Shown: positions 15,001 through 27,911, numbered from the stretch's first letter. The stretch: 64,000 nucleotides of DNA from Vanilla planifolia (GCA_023846275.1 JAIUJO010000145.1:517001-581000), one strand, 5' to 3'. Notes: generated from the letters alone by a model not told the origin. Translations and numbers: made by a program.

Positions 15001-15907
15001 GATAATGTTCTTTTAGTAAGTAAAAAATTACAAAAAAGGAGATAATTAATAAACGGTATTCAATATTTAATTGAATAGTCCAAATAGAAAATCACAGAAA
15101 ATAGAATATAAATTTAATATGCTGGAACAAAACAAATTAAATTAATATAAAACATTAAAAGGCATTTAACGATTAGTAATTTTAGCTTGTTAAAAATTAC
15201 AAGCATAGTATGCAAAATAATGTTTTTGTTAAGTTAATCATGACCAATAATTATTTTTTAAAAATTAACAAAAACAACTAAATTGTTAAGGTAACAAAAT
15301 ATTTTTTTAAAAACATATATAGTATGTGCTTTATATATAACTAGAATTCATTTAGTGAAACAATTATGAAAAATTGTTTTTAAAAATCTTAGCTATTATG
15401 TAAATATTTTAAATAAAAGTTATAATAATAATTTAGATTTCAATAACTGAACTAACATGAATTCTATCATTTGCAAATGTATAAATTATGAAAATACAAA
15501 CATAGTAAAAAGTTTGACAGGTAAAGCTTGCAAAATATTATAAATAGCAAAGTTTTTCAAAAACATAAAAATGTCATGATTAATTTTTTTTGCTGCAGTA
15601 ATTAATTATAAAAACTTTATTAAGTAGAAAATAAATTTTTTAACTTATTGAAATATATGATTAGCACGCACAAAAGACAAATATCTATCATTTATTAAAA
15701 TTATAAAAAGTGGAACAAAATTTTCCTTGTAATGATTTAATGACTTATTTAAAATTCTATACTATATTTCTACTTAAAGACAATCAAATATATTTTTAAT
15801 AAAATAGCTTTGATTAAAGCGTTTGTAATAATAGGATAATAGAAATAATAAAATATGATAAAAGGAATTCATTAACATAAAAAATTTTATGCTATAAAAA
15901 CAATGAT
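9001..15907. other. Unassigned, very AT-rich stretch without recognisable genes
   Basis: From about 10640 on, the sequence becomes extremely A/T rich, with many short homopolymer runs and dense stop codons in all frames. Only short accidental open stretches occur (for example 10649-10888 and 12787-12969 on minus). Between 12432 and 12454 there is a short AAAT/AATA microsatellite. I can place no transposon domain, LTR or host exon here. Old, heavily mutated repeats beyond recognition by eye are likely. Confidence 0.6.
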
Positions 15908-16320
15908 TGTCACATATCAAAAATTCATCATCGTAATGACATAATGCTTACTATCTCTTTTGTATTAGAAAATTACAAGTCATAAAAAAGAACAGTACAA
16001 TATTTAGTTGCTGGTGCAACTAAAATGTGGCAAAGATTTAAAAATTATAAAATTATTTGGATAATAGAAACAACTTTCACATGAAACAAAGTGTATGTAA
16101 TTATAAAAGTTTTGAATGTCATATATAAAAAATTCATCATAGCAACACAATAATGCTTACTATCTATTTTGTAATAGAAAATAACGAGTCATAAAAATGA
16201 ACATTACAATATTTAGTTGCTAGTGCAACTAAAATGGGACAAAGATTCAAAAATTATTAAATTATTAAGATAATAGAAACACTATTCACATCAAACAAAG
16301 TGTATGTAATTGCAAAAAAA
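15908..16320 (+). repeat. Tandem duplication, two copies of about 209 bases
   Basis: Copy 1 (15908-16116) and copy 2 (16117 to about 16320) both begin TGTCAYATATMAAAAATTCA. They share in order the blocks ATAATGCTTACTATCT, TACAATATTTAGTTGCT, GTGCAACTAAAATG and CAAAGTGTATGTAATT. By eye the copies agree at well over four fifths of positions, far more than the surrounding AT-rich DNA would by chance. No open frame spans the copies. Confidence 0.85.
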
Positions 16321-19300
16321 TGATAATAAAAACTTAATATTATGAAGAACATGATAATAAATCCTTGCTATTATACCAATTTATATGTAAAGAAGTCATG
16401 CACATGAGGAACAGTTTGAATCTTGACCATAAAAAATCCTTTTCATTCTTACTCACATGGTTATATCGATATAGTTCGTAAATTGGCATATTTGTCCAAC
16501 ATTAATCTCTTTACAGCATTGTTCATCTATCATATTTACAAGCAAAGCTACATAATCAATTTGTATGCTATTTAATTAGATTATTAACATCAAAATATCT
16601 TAGAGTATTTCTCTATGTACAAATAATCTTAGGATTCATTATAAGTAGTTGTGTGTGATGAGTGAAGAACTTCAGGTCACATCCAAAATATTGTCACCTC
16701 GGAATCAAAAAATATTTACATGTAATTAAAAAAAGGTTTTCTTTAAATGGTAGTCCAATAAACTATTATTTAGTCTATAGAAATAATTGGGTATTACATT
16801 TGATGAAACATATGCAAGGCATGCAAATTGGTCCTAAATGATAAGGCATTTGCATTGATAAACTTTCTTTAGTTTCAATGTTAGCAAGAGTTTATGATGG
16901 TGCATGCATATGCACATATGATGTATAAGCTAAAAATATTTCCTTTAAAGAGTAGATTTTATACAAATCAAACAATGAAAGTTTTTATTCTTCTAAACAT
17001 AATTTTCATTTCTGATCAAGTTATTTTCTATCATCAAATAATTGAAAATTGATCATGTTCTACAAGAACAATGTCATAGTCATTCTCTTTCTCTTCTTTT
17101 TCTTCTTTTTCTTCTTCTTTCTTTTCTTCTTACTACATTATCTCTTGCTTTTCCATTTTACCCATCTAACACACAGACGGCCTTAAAGAAAGTGCTTTGT
17201 ATTAACATTATAATGTAAATTCTTATGATATAGCACAAAAGAAAGTTATTTATACCTTTTGAATAATGTTTTGTCATTAAGTTCGTAAGAATATTCATAA
17301 AAATGACGAGTTATTTAAATACTTTCCTCAACTTTGAATCCACATTTTGAAACAAAATAGTTTGAAAGAAATTTTCTAAAATGAAAATTATTGACTTATG
17401 AACATTGGTGGGTAGTTGTGCGTGCTTCCCAATGAGATTTTACAAACTTTTAAAGAAGCGATGTAATATGTCCATAGCGGATCTACTCCACAATGTTAAC
17501 CCTATGGCATAGATAACTTCTCTACACATAGCAACCACCTACTTTGACACAACTTGTTCGCCATTAGGCATAATGTAAGGTGGAGAATTTCGAATAAAAA
17601 ATTTTTTTGATAATTAAAAATCATACTTGATTTTGAATTTTATCATTTTTGTTTATAAAAAGAAAATTTGAAGAAAAATAAAAGAAAGTAAGCCAGATTA
17701 AACTTTTAATGATATTCAACCATTGGGCCATATTATATAACCCCCATAGAATTTTAGAGCCCTCGGTATATAATAACTTCTTTAATTAACTTAAGCATAA
17801 AAAAAGGCATCACAAAAATATTTCTTTTATCCAAAAAATTTATGCTTATTCTTCAATCAAAAAGAATACAAGATGCATTTGCCTCAATGGCACACTTTAC
17901 TCCAAGCCTTGTGGTAAATCCTCGAAATCTCCAAAAACCAAAGGCCTTTTGCAATCAATGCTATGCCAATACAATGCTTCAATGTAAGGTTGCTAGTCTT
18001 CCTCTCATTTGAATGACATCATTTAGAATCTTTCCTTACAAGTAGTGCCAGGGGAATTTTTAAGAATTTTGTTACAATAAAATTGAGAAAACATTAACTC
18101 TATTTGAATTTTATGGGATATATAGTAAATATCAAAAATTCATTAACTTTATAAGTTTTAAAAGAAAATCATGAGATTTATATGATGATCAATGTATCAA
18201 AGTGCTATGTTACAGTAGTAGAAGAATGTGCTTGATCATTATCCAAAAATGTTATTTCAATTAAACGTGCCACAAAAACCACCCTTTAAATGAAATGGTG
18301 CTAAATGATTGAATATGATTCAAACTTGTCACATTTTTCTTAACCACTTTATGTGAGAAAGATGAGCCCTATTTATAGGAACTTGAGAACTCATAATTTC
18401 CTTAAAATTTTTGTATTACAACTAAGTAAAGATTGTTTTTCCCCCATAGTTCGTACAAGTCTACATAGATTTCTAATTCTAAACATATTATTGTACAATA
18501 TAAGAATGCCACAAGGGAATATCAACCTACCCTATAAAAGGTAAACTTAGAACAATATTTAGCACGCCAATGCCACAAACATATGAGATCACTCATTACA
18601 AAACTCTTATGCAAGTTGGCATTACATAATGCACTTCCAAGTAATAGCATTTACCTACACATTGCGTTCCTACATGAATGAGTGTACCTACATATCACAT
18701 GTTGGTATCTAACACCATGATTTTTAGGTTTCACACAAACTATGAAAAGCATGATCTAATACTAACATGAATCATTTATCTACATAACTTTATAAATGAT
18801 ATGATGAATAGTAATGATATAATTATTCTTTTCATTTTGCAATCCGTGAATAAGGTCATTTAACAACATAATTTATAAATCTAGGGTTGTGCTATAAAAA
18901 AATATTTGATATTGAGACAAGAATTTAACTATAATCCTCATCCTACAGAGAGCACAAAAGGTTCGACATACTTATATTGATGTGCGTTTATAAGCTCTTA
19001 ATTATTATAACATAAGAATTTGTACAATAGTTATAGTTGACACACCATTACGTCTCTCTCGATTCTTTAATAATAACTATTAGCATTTTTAGGTTATTAC
19101 AGTACTTATTGTAAAGTTTTGAGTTCTAATCACTAGATGTGTTTTAACTAAGCCCATGATGGGGGTGAATCTTGAATTATTAAACTTTTTAGATCTTTTT
19201 AGAGAATTACAATGGATCATCAAACTTTGCATGTAATTGTTGAAACATTTGAAAAGAATAGAGAAATAAGAATGACAAATATGTACTAAAGAAAAGCACT

Positions 19301-20151
19301 GACAAAGTATTACAATGTTTTCCCAACAAAACTATGGACTTCATTGGTCCTTATGTTGCCAAGCTTAAGCCTATCACTACCTAACCAATCCTACATAAGT
19401 AGAGAAAGTTTTGTAATTGCTATTTACATAGGCTAAAGTATAAAGTCCATTACAATTTCATGAGCCCAAATATTACCCTTATTACTTTTTGCTTACAAGA
19501 GCTTACCTTCATTATATTTATATGGGGTTAAAAATAACTATAATAAACCACAAAAGCAAGCTCTAAGAGAGTTCTTCCTTTCCTGAGACAAAGCACAAGA
19601 TAGTTTTCATAATCCACGCTAAGAGGAAAAGAACATAAGAATTATAATCTTAAAATAACTGACAATAATAAAGTTTAATGTATCTTTTTTTATATATAAA
19701 ATAATATATCATAACATAATCTTTGAATCACTATTACTGAAGAATGTTTAATAAGTATAGTATGATGAATGTCGTGATATATCTACACCTTTCCAAAGTG
19801 CACATCTAAGCACTTCCAAGAAAAAGTTATTAAGAAAGTGAAGTAATGCCGGAGGCAAAAAAAATAACATATTAGGCAAAGAAAAATAAGTTTTCCTTTT
19901 TGAAATTTGAACAATTGAAATAAAATTTTCACGTACAATATTAAGTTGTAACAATTTTTTTTAGTTTAAGTTGTATTCATTATTGTAGCAAGTATATTAG
20001 CTCACCCTTAGAATAAAATCCTTACCACTATGTTTCCATAATGTTTGCATCAATGTTTGGGCACAACTAAATAATTTTTAAACTAATTGTTAAGATAAAT
20101 GTTTTACATCTCTACTAGTCTATTCACCATATGAGATAATCCATTAATCTA
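16321..20151. other. Unassigned AT-rich sequence
   Basis: No recognisable domain, RNA gene or terminal repeat. Open stretches at 18353-18544 (plus) and 19748-19954 (minus) show nothing familiar. Around 19155 the phrase GATGGGGGTGAAT resembles the start of several plant repeats, but nothing else supports an assignment. The stretch 17400-18700 is slightly less AT-rich than its surroundings and may hold decayed coding DNA of unknown origin. Confidence 0.55.
17083..17131 (+). repeat. 49-base pure pyrimidine (CTT-rich) tract
   Basis: All bases from 17083 to 17131 on the plus strand are C or T, mainly TTC/CTT units. Mirror-like homopyrimidine tracts can adopt triplex structures. No gene lies next to it. 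Confidence 0.9.
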
Positions 20152-21308
20152 AACAAGGTGGAGGCTTCAATTACTGAGGAAGCTTAATTAAAAGGATAAG
20201 AAGATGCTTGCCTACGATATAGAGGGTCATTATGGAGGGTGATTGCTTAGTCATTGGATTAAGAGAGTTAGAAAGGTGGGTGAAGACTTATAGGTGTTTG
20301 CAAAAGTTGAAATTTGTGTGGTTGCTTGCTTTTTTCATGGAAGGTTTCTCACCTTCAATCCTTGTCTCTAACAAGGTAAGGAAAGTTAGAATCTCTCAAA
20401 CTAGAGTTGTGCATGCATTTTTTGCTTATAAAGGCAGAAGCATGCAAATAAGAGTGATTTTATTCTTTAATAACCATAGTATAATTGGGGAACCTATCTT
20501 ATTTATAGATGAAATAGAGCCCAATGCATGAAAAAAATTAAAAAAAAGTAAAATCCACCTTTGGAAAATATCATAACCATGGAAAGAAAAAGATAATTTC
20601 GAAGTTAAATCACCTAAGAATCTAAAAGAGATCCTTAGAAATTAATGACATCAACACTCAAAAAGTTAACCACCTTAATTATAAAATATATGGGGAATGA
20701 TCATTTTATAATTGAATGACTTGAGAATCTAAAATGATTGTTAGAATTTTATGAGACTAATGTCAAGTGGTTCAACCACATTAAATATAAAACATTAAAA
20801 AGCATAACAAAAATTTTGATAAAAAAATTTTGGAATTATGCAACATGATGATTAGATATTAATGATGATATGACCAGGATGTCAATTGAGGACAAGAAAG
20901 ATGACCATGATTGACAGACACAAAAGTGTGTTAGCTGATAAGCAACGAAGCGATGGTGGGCAAGCAAGGTACACTAGGAAAATTAGCAAGAGATGTTTAG
21001 CAAGTAGGTATTAGAGATTAGAAGTAATTAATGATTAGGAATTGGTGAATGACTAATTATAGCAAGCAATACATGTACAAGAACAAACATGAATGATGAC
21101 ATATTTTACTATAAAATATGATGGGACAAACAAAAAAATAATAGTGATAATCATAGAAAAAGCTAGAGTATTGTAGTTGACCAATGTAGTTGATAAAGAT
21201 GACTACTCAAAATACGATTTAGCTCGAGTACGATTTTGAGTTTGAGTGGATCTAGCGTGATGCCATTAAGTGTGTGTTTGCGAGCTAACACAATGTGCTC
21301 CTGCGTCA
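20152..21308 (-). repeat. Long terminal repeat of element A (low-coordinate copy)
   Basis: It aligns with 26759-27911 through shared blocks: GGTGATTG followed by CATTGGA; CTCTAACA/CTCTTAAA followed by GGAAAGTTRGAAT; a TTGGAAAA.ATCATAA.CATGGA block near 20560; and the terminal GTTTGCGAGCTAA...TGCTCC block. Read on the minus strand it begins TGACGCAGGAGC, a conventional TG start, preceded by a purine tract. Length is about 1157 bases against about 1153 for its partner. The low-coordinate end is less certain, because the usual CA/TG terminus is not clear there. Confidence 0.75.
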
Positions 21309-21316
21309 TCCTTCCT
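21309..21316 (-). other. Polypurine-tract-like sequence beside the LTR of element A
   Basis: On the minus strand the bases just before the LTR start TGACGC read AGGAAGGA. In this position a purine tract is the known primer site for plus-strand DNA synthesis in LTR retrotransposons. Element D has a comparable GGGAGGA at the same place. Confidence 0.5.
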
Positions 21317-21599
21317 AGGTAGGAGAGAGCTTGGCACGATTGCATTAGTGTGATAGGGATAGAAGTGCTCCAATAACGGTGGCATGACATAATATTAGTC
21401 GTAAAATGTAAGCCAAGAATTGTCGATCAGAGAAATTCTCTTGCAATGAGCTAAAAGTTTTCTAAGTATACAATCTTTGGTTAGAATTTTCACATGATAT
21501 GAAATGTTTTCATATTTTCTATACTTACTCTTAAGTCAAACGTAGTGGTAGAAATGAGTTCACTCAACATAAGAGAATTAAACTCAAATGACTTACAGG

Positions 21600-22560
21600 A
21601 ATTAGATGTAGCACCTTTTGCGAGACTAAATCCTTAACATTAAAGGCCACACCAATCCCATATTCTTCAAACAAACCTACTACATACACAGTAGTTCCTC
21701 GCTTTTTGAAAATCTTAAAAGGTCCAGCTCCATGTGCTTTTAATTTTTTGCAAGCTTAAAAATGGAACCATCCTGACCTAACTCTTATTATTAGATAATC
21801 TTCTTCATGAAATTTCTTAACTTTTTGTTGTAATCTATTAGTTTCTTATATGTTTCATTACTTATATTACTTTTTTATATATTATTTTTTGTAATAAAAA
21901 CATATGAGAAGCAAAGAAAGAAGTTGAAGTAGAATTATGAGAGTTTATTAATAAGGGAATATGATCAATCAAAGACTTATTTTTATCACTAAGACAAATT
22001 TTGAAGGGTCTTAGACCAATACTTTGATTAATAAAATTATTGTATACAAATTTTGCTCATAGTAGTAGTTGCTCCCAACGATTAAGTTATTTCCCTATCA
22101 ACCTACAAATAAGATTTTCAAACTATGACTTAATACCACTATTTGTCCATCTATTTAAGTGTGGTAGGCTAATAAATGTTTTAGCTTAGTTGATAGTAAA
22201 TGTCATAAGATCTTCCAAAAATAACTATTAAATCATACATCTCCTTTAGATATTACGGTCATTGAAACATCGCATAATTTAATTATTTAATTGAAAAAAG
22301 TCTTAGCTACATGGGATGCATTTGGGGTCATATAACAAAGGATAAATTAAGCCATTTTAGAGAAACAATCAATGATCATGATGATAATGTCTTGCCTAGT
22401 ATTAGGCAATCCAAATAAAAAATTCATATTTATTTACTCCCATAGCTTGTGATGTATTAGTGGAATGTATGTCCTTGGCCTATATTTGAAGATTTTCTAG
22501 CTATGCATATGTGACATTGGGCTATAGTAGATGTGAAATAAAGTATTGATCTAGGCTAAT
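21600..22560 (-). pseudogene. Integrase relic of element A (core and GPF-type tail)
   Basis: The C-terminal tail is the clearest part: minus-strand 21677-21752 reads KLKAHGAGPFKIFKKRG, matching the plant Ty3/gypsy tail pattern K..RGAGPFKILKKIG. Further upstream on the same strand (22080-22500) fragments match the integrase core around the catalytic-domain text usually written DFI.GLPRT...D.I.VVVDRFSKMAHF. It lies between RNase H and the LTR, as expected for Ty3/gypsy. It is decayed and incomplete in reading. Confidence 0.8.
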
Positions 22561-22779
22561 AAATCTCTCTAAAATATCTTAATTAGACTTATCTCTTCAA
22601 AAGTGATCAGATATTCCTTTAACATCTATTTTACAAACAAAAAAATATTTACATGTATTTTACAAGGTTTTGAGTTGATTCCTTGATAAATTGGTTCAAA
22701 GCTACAATAATTAAGATATTGGTTTTTAATTTGATAAAATTTTGGGCCTCTACAAAAAAAATGTTTAATAAGTGAACAC

Positions 22780-23960
22780 ATTGATTAAATGCATCAACTA
22801 CATTATTTTTTAAGCCACGCTTGTTCTTGATAAAAAAATGTATAACTAAGGTCTCATTGAGTATTTAAGAACCTTAGCACCTTATGGTTAAAGTAAAAGA
22901 AAAATTCTTTGAAAAACGAGTAATATTTCTAACGACATAAAGATTAAACTATGACATATAGTTTCTTTTCGTATATAGAACACTTCTTTTTAAGATCATT
23001 AAGTTTCTGATTAAAAAAGGTAATAAGATATTTATCTTCACAAACGTTACCACATATCCTTACTTCTAGTCCATTGCATGCAATCTTAAAAGCAGTAAAA
23101 AATCAATTAGTGTTGGAATTGGTGCCATAGTTATAATCTCTTTCAACTTTTCTAAAGTTAGGTGTACAGATTTTGTCAGAGTAAGTTTTTCATACCTCAA
23201 ACATTTAGTAATGAATGTGACAATAGTACTAAAGTCTTAAAAATCATTGATACAAAGTGGCAAGAGTGTGAAAGCTTTTAATGTCATAAATTGTTTTTCA
23301 GTAGGCCACTCATAAATATCCTGATTTTGTTATGGTCAGTGGACAACGCTTTAGAAGAAAGTAAGTACCATGAGAAGGAAACCATAGTCGTGAAGAATTC
23401 ACATTTATTTAGATTAATAAATAAGTGTTTCTTTTATCAAGTATAACATAATTTGTGCAAATAAACTAGTTATAGACAAAAATGTCACCAAAATAAAGTA
23501 TGATAAATTACTTTAAGTGTGGTTTTAGAACATAGGTCATCAATCTCATGAATTTACTTAGTGTGTGTTATGACCGAAATGTTATCACTTACTATTCATT
23601 TAAACTTACTTCAGCCTTAAATGTTATCTTTCATTCATTTCTCATTATAACAATTTATTAAGAGTAAACACTTTTTAAGTTTATTTTAGAAAATATGGTG
23701 GCACCTAACATCTGATTTAACAAGTCATCTAAACAACAAATAAGAGCATACATTTTATTGTGATTTGATTAATCACTTGATTATCAATGCACAACTTCCA
23801 TGTTCCATCCTTTTTTCTTACTAAAAGTATAATGACAACACGGGGACAAATACTTTCTTTGATAAATCATTTTTTAAAAAGGTTTTCGACTTATAAGCTA
23901 ACATAGTATGAGTTTCTTGGCATAATCTATCATAGGGAAAGTTGGGTAGGCTCACTTTGG
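22780..23960 (-). pseudogene. Reverse transcriptase and RNase H relic of element A
   Basis: Minus-strand 23764-23830 reads LVRKKDGTWKLCIDNQ, the conserved RT block V.KKDG.WR.CVDYR. Downstream text at 22850-23100 follows the RNase H pattern, including an ACNGLEVRICG-like counterpart of the common QDGHPIAYESRKLN region and a VYE-like KKLYVIV block. Position and order between protease and integrase agree with Ty3/gypsy. It is an old, non-functional copy. Confidence 0.8.
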
Positions 23961-24239
23961 GAACTAGATTGATCATTAGTTTATGTATTGCATGTGTGCT
24001 AGAGTGCTAGGTAAATCATTTAGAAAAATATCTAAAAAAAGTCGCTTTGAAAGCCATATACAATAAGTTGTGGGTATAGTATAGTGTTGGCTAAATTCTC
24101 AATTATTAAAAAATCAAACTAAGTCGCATTAATCAATGGTCTTCATAACTTGAGTTTGTGTAAGGAAGCTCAAATTCTTTATGTTTTTCTTTTTTTTGTT
24201 AATGGGCTTGAAATTATTTCTAGATTTATTAAGATTAAG

Positions 24240-24620
24240 TGACTATGATTTTTGATGTGGTCAAGAAGGGTACAATGTGATGGGTTTTCTTTCATAAATA
24301 AAAGAACACGTGTTCGTCGTAGCCTTAAAAGTTGAATCCCACTAAAAAAAACTTCGTCATTCTAGGATAACGAGACTTACTTGCATAAATATGATATTGA
24401 ATAAATTATCATCAAAAAATATTTCCAATTTTAAGGGTACACAACATTATTACTTAATAAGTATTTAGGTTTATCTATTCATGATAGAGTAGAGGTTTTT
24501 ATTTTTAAATAGAGAAACTCTTATTACTTAGTTGTCTATTGCATTGATGCAACCACCAATATTAACGATCATCATACATCATTATACTTAAATTGTTGTT
24601 TTTAAATTTTTTTTCTAGTA
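24240..24620 (-). pseudogene. Protease-region relic of element A
   Basis: The minus strand shows CSFIYERKPITLYPS (24247-24320), which matches the stretch after the protease in many plant Ty3/gypsy polyproteins (…YSF...GK.ITL.P..P). Upstream, a MIVNIGGCINAID stretch near 24550-24590 occupies the place of the D(S/T)G-containing protease active-site block. The same two blocks recur in element D near 62330-62640. It is a fossil. Confidence 0.7.
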
Positions 24621-24699
24621 TTGAAGATCTTGATGCAACTCTAGTCATCCTCTAGTTATGGAGTTATAAGGGTGCACTTAACCATTAAAGACCACCAAA

Positions 24700-26750
24700 T
24701 TTTCCATGTTTTCCAATTCTTACACCGCATCCTTATTACACATTATATTTTCTTCTTCCCTTAACATTTTTATTATATAAGTTCATAGCCATGGCTTTAA
24801 GCTGTTGATGGTTGCATGTTGTTGGCTTGAAGAGGAGCATGAAGAAGTGGATAATACTATAGGTTTAAGAGATTTTAAAACTACGATAGAGGGGATAGAT
24901 GAAGACCAAGTATATGTGGTTCAAGCAAGCAATGGCGGTGAGAGCCATTAATGGGACTAAAAGGCCTTTTCTTTTGAAATAAGTTTTATTTCTTTGTTTT
25001 TCTCATATTTTTAGTTATATTATAAATATTCTATAGGCCAGCAACATTTTTCAAATTAAGCTCAACATATATTTATATTTTGAAACTTACTCTAAAATAA
25101 GAGAGTAGTATGTGTTTTCATTCATCTTTATCACTTCAAAGTTTATAATCCTCAAACTTGTTAATGTACTCTTTAATGGACATACTACCTTAAAAATTTT
25201 TTGCCAAGTAATCGACAATTCAATAATATAGATTGATAGAACAAAATTATTGTATAAACTAATGTTAAGGTTTCTACAAGTTTGGGATATGTCCTCATAA
25301 TTTTTAATATATTGCCATTCGAAGTTTCTACAAAACCTATATATAGTATCACTGAGTTTAGTCATGATAAATTAATATTTTTTTCATTAAATTATTTGGT
25401 ACAAGTTGAAGTAATCGTCAATACTAGTCTATTAGTCAATATAATCCTTAGGATTAGAATCATCATTAAAAGTTAAGGCAATCTTGTTTCATATTAAGGA
25501 TATACTTTCTCTCTCTTTTGAAGCCTTTTAAGTCTTTCATCTTTATTAGGCATATCTAGATCATCATTTAGCTTTGACTCATTAGAACGTTCATTTCTTC
25601 TTCTATGGTTTTGATTTGTCATATGGATACCTTGGTGAGATTGATCAGAAGGATCATCATATCTTCAATGGTTTTTATGTCTCTTACGATTCTTTTACTA
25701 GATTATTTGGTGTGGTACTTCTTCCTTTATTATCTCTTTATCTTCCAAGTTTTGATTCACATTATTGGCTTAAGAGAATTTGTATAATCATCTATGTGAG
25801 TTAGGCTATTGATCAGGATAGTTCTAGCATGTAATCATAGAGTAAGTTTTATCTTTATCTTTCATTTGATTCTTAACTTTAGTTTGATATTTGATAAGAC
25901 CTATCAAGCCTTATGATCATATAAAATTTTGACACATGAGGATATCAAGAAAGGAGAATGATGAGTGATATCCACTTTTTTATATTTATTTTATTTAAAA
26001 TAGTTTTGAAATACAAAATAATTGCATATATAGACTGCCAAAGCTAAGATGGCATATATTTTTGAAAAATATAATGAGTGCTCATCGTCTCAGTTTTACC
26101 AAACCAACTTATAAATAGAACTATATGATTCTCAAGAAAGATGATAAGGAGTCATATCTGCTTTTGTATGATCTCCTATTGTAGAATTTGACCAAAAGCA
26201 ACTAAGAGTTATTTTGTGGACACACTATCTAAAGGAAACTTTTTTGAAGCAAAAAAATTATTATTAGAATTTTTTTCAAATTATAATTTCTAAATATTAC
26301 ATAGAAAACCATAGCACTAAACCAAAGTTGACATAGCATAAATTATACTTTCACTATGATAAAATTTTGAACTTATGATACGGAATTTCTTAATATATTT
26401 TTAGAAAATTTTAAAGATACCATGCACTAATTAGGGCAAGGTAGTGTGTGATGTATTTTATAATTATTTAAATGTTATCCTCTAAATTAGTAGCACAGAC
26501 TATTAAGTAGAGCATGTGGTAACACTTCAAGTGTTAAGTATAAACTTTTACTAAGAAGTTTTATCACATCAAATTTCACTCAAATAAAATAAAGACTTTA
26601 AGAAAAACTTCATTTGGAGTACTCAAAAATATGAAAGAGCAACATTTAGTTTATATTATGATTTACAAAATAAAAGTTATAGATATAGTGCATTTTTTTG
26701 TGATGGTGCTTATATTTCCATTCGAGTTAACACGTAAAGTATCAAAGATA
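24700..26750 (-). pseudogene. Gag-position region of element A
   Basis: This part lies between the upstream LTR and the protease, the place of gag in the family. I recognise no clear gag motif, but it is homologous by eye to 62900-63980 in element D. Shared plus-strand words include CATCATTTTA or CATCATTTAG followed by TCA.AAG.TCATTT, TCAGAAGGAT.ATCA, GGTTTTTATGTCT-like text and GGATATC.AGAA near the far end. Conservation between two copies supports a common internal region. An open stretch at 25087-25365 (minus) lies inside it and is part of the fossil. Confidence 0.6.
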
Positions 26751-26758
26751 GAAAAGAA

Positions 26759-27911
26759 TGTTGGGTTGGAGGTTTGGATTAGTGGGGATGATAATAAGGA
26801 AAAAAGATTGTTGGCTAGGACCACTAGTGTTGTTAAGGATGGTGATTGTTTGTCCATTGGACAAAAAGACTAACAAAGTGAGTGAAGGCTTACGACTATT
26901 GAAAAAAAGGTTATTTTTTTGGTTGTTAGCTCTTCTAGTAGAAGTTCTATCACATTCAATCCTTATCTCTTAAAAAAAAGGAAAGTTGGAATTTCTCTTA
27001 GAGTTTGGTACCCACTCTTTGCCCACAAAGATGGTGACATACATATAAGAGAAATTTCTTTCATCAATAACAACATTATAATGAGAGAGTCTCTCTTACT
27101 TATAATTGAAGGAGAGCTTAATGTTTGAAAAAAAAGGAAAATACACATTTGGAAAACATCATAAGCATGGAAAAGAGAGAATAATAATTCTAGTGTTAAA
27201 TTACTTGAGATTGTAAAAGAGACCTTTACAATTTCATGACATTAATTCCTAAAAGATCAACCATATTAAATGCAAAATATATAGAGAAGGATAATTTTTT
27301 AATTAAACCACTTAAGAATCGATAAAATCTATTAAAATTCTGAGACATCAACTATAAGTAGACTAATCATATTTAATACAAAATATAGAAATTTATGAAA
27401 AATGTTATGACATAGGAAAAATAATACAGTCATACGATATGATGATCAAACATCAATCATGAATGACTGTGATGCCAGTAGGGAAGAAGATGGGTGATGG
27501 TGTTTGACGAAGATCAAAGCGTGGTAGCTAAGGAGTGGTAGGAGATGGTACTTTGTTGGGAAGTAGCAGGTTGCTTAGTGATTGCGAGTAAGTATGTGAT
27601 GTTTGTAATTAGATACTAGTGGTTGCGAGAAATAGATTATCAGATGATGGAAGACAGCTATCGATAATGAGTGATGCATTGGTACTAGCATCAATGATGA
27701 CTTATTTTATTATGAAACTTGTTTAGATGAATAAAGCAAAAGCAGCTGAGGTAACAAAAGGGAAAATACAAAATTGTTGTCAAGCCTTATGGTTGAAAAA
27801 GATGAATAATTGAAATAAGATTCAAGTTGGATATGGCTTCAAGTTTTAATGGAATTTGTGCAATTCTAATCAATATATGTTTGTGAGCTAATGCATGATG
27901 CTCTTATGTCA
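26759..27911 (-). repeat. Long terminal repeat of element A (high-coordinate copy)
   Basis: It is the partner of 20152-21308. Read on the minus strand it begins TGACATAAGAGC and shares the TTAGCTCRCAAACA block with its partner. Its outer flank on the minus strand reads AGGGAGAGGA, which itself resembles a polypurine tract; see the findings. No primer-binding site matching a common tRNA end was recognised next to 26759. Confidence 0.7.

Larger units (their letters stand above)
20152..27911 (-). mobile_element. Ancient Ty3/gypsy LTR retrotransposon fossil (element A)
   Basis: The parts appear in the order expected for a minus-strand Ty3/gypsy element: one LTR at 26759-27911, a gag-position region, protease, reverse transcriptase, RNase H, integrase with its GPF-type tail, a purine tract, and the second LTR at 20152-21308. 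The order RT-RH-IN separates it from Ty1/copia. The two LTRs align over nearly their whole length but agree at only about two thirds of positions by eye, so the insertion is very old. The coding part is decayed, with many breaks throughout, and the element is certainly dead. No target-site duplication could be recognised. A shorter relative (element D) starts near 60600, and B shares similar integrase text. Confidence 0.85.

Noticed and set aside
19150-19210. Start of a known plant repeat suggested by GATGGGGGTGAAT
   Set aside because: Only one short phrase agrees, with no terminal repeat or coding support nearby.
20140-20160. Target-site duplication around element A
   Set aside because: The five bases outside the two LTR ends (AACAA-like on the left, TCCTC on the right) do not match, and the left LTR end is uncertain.
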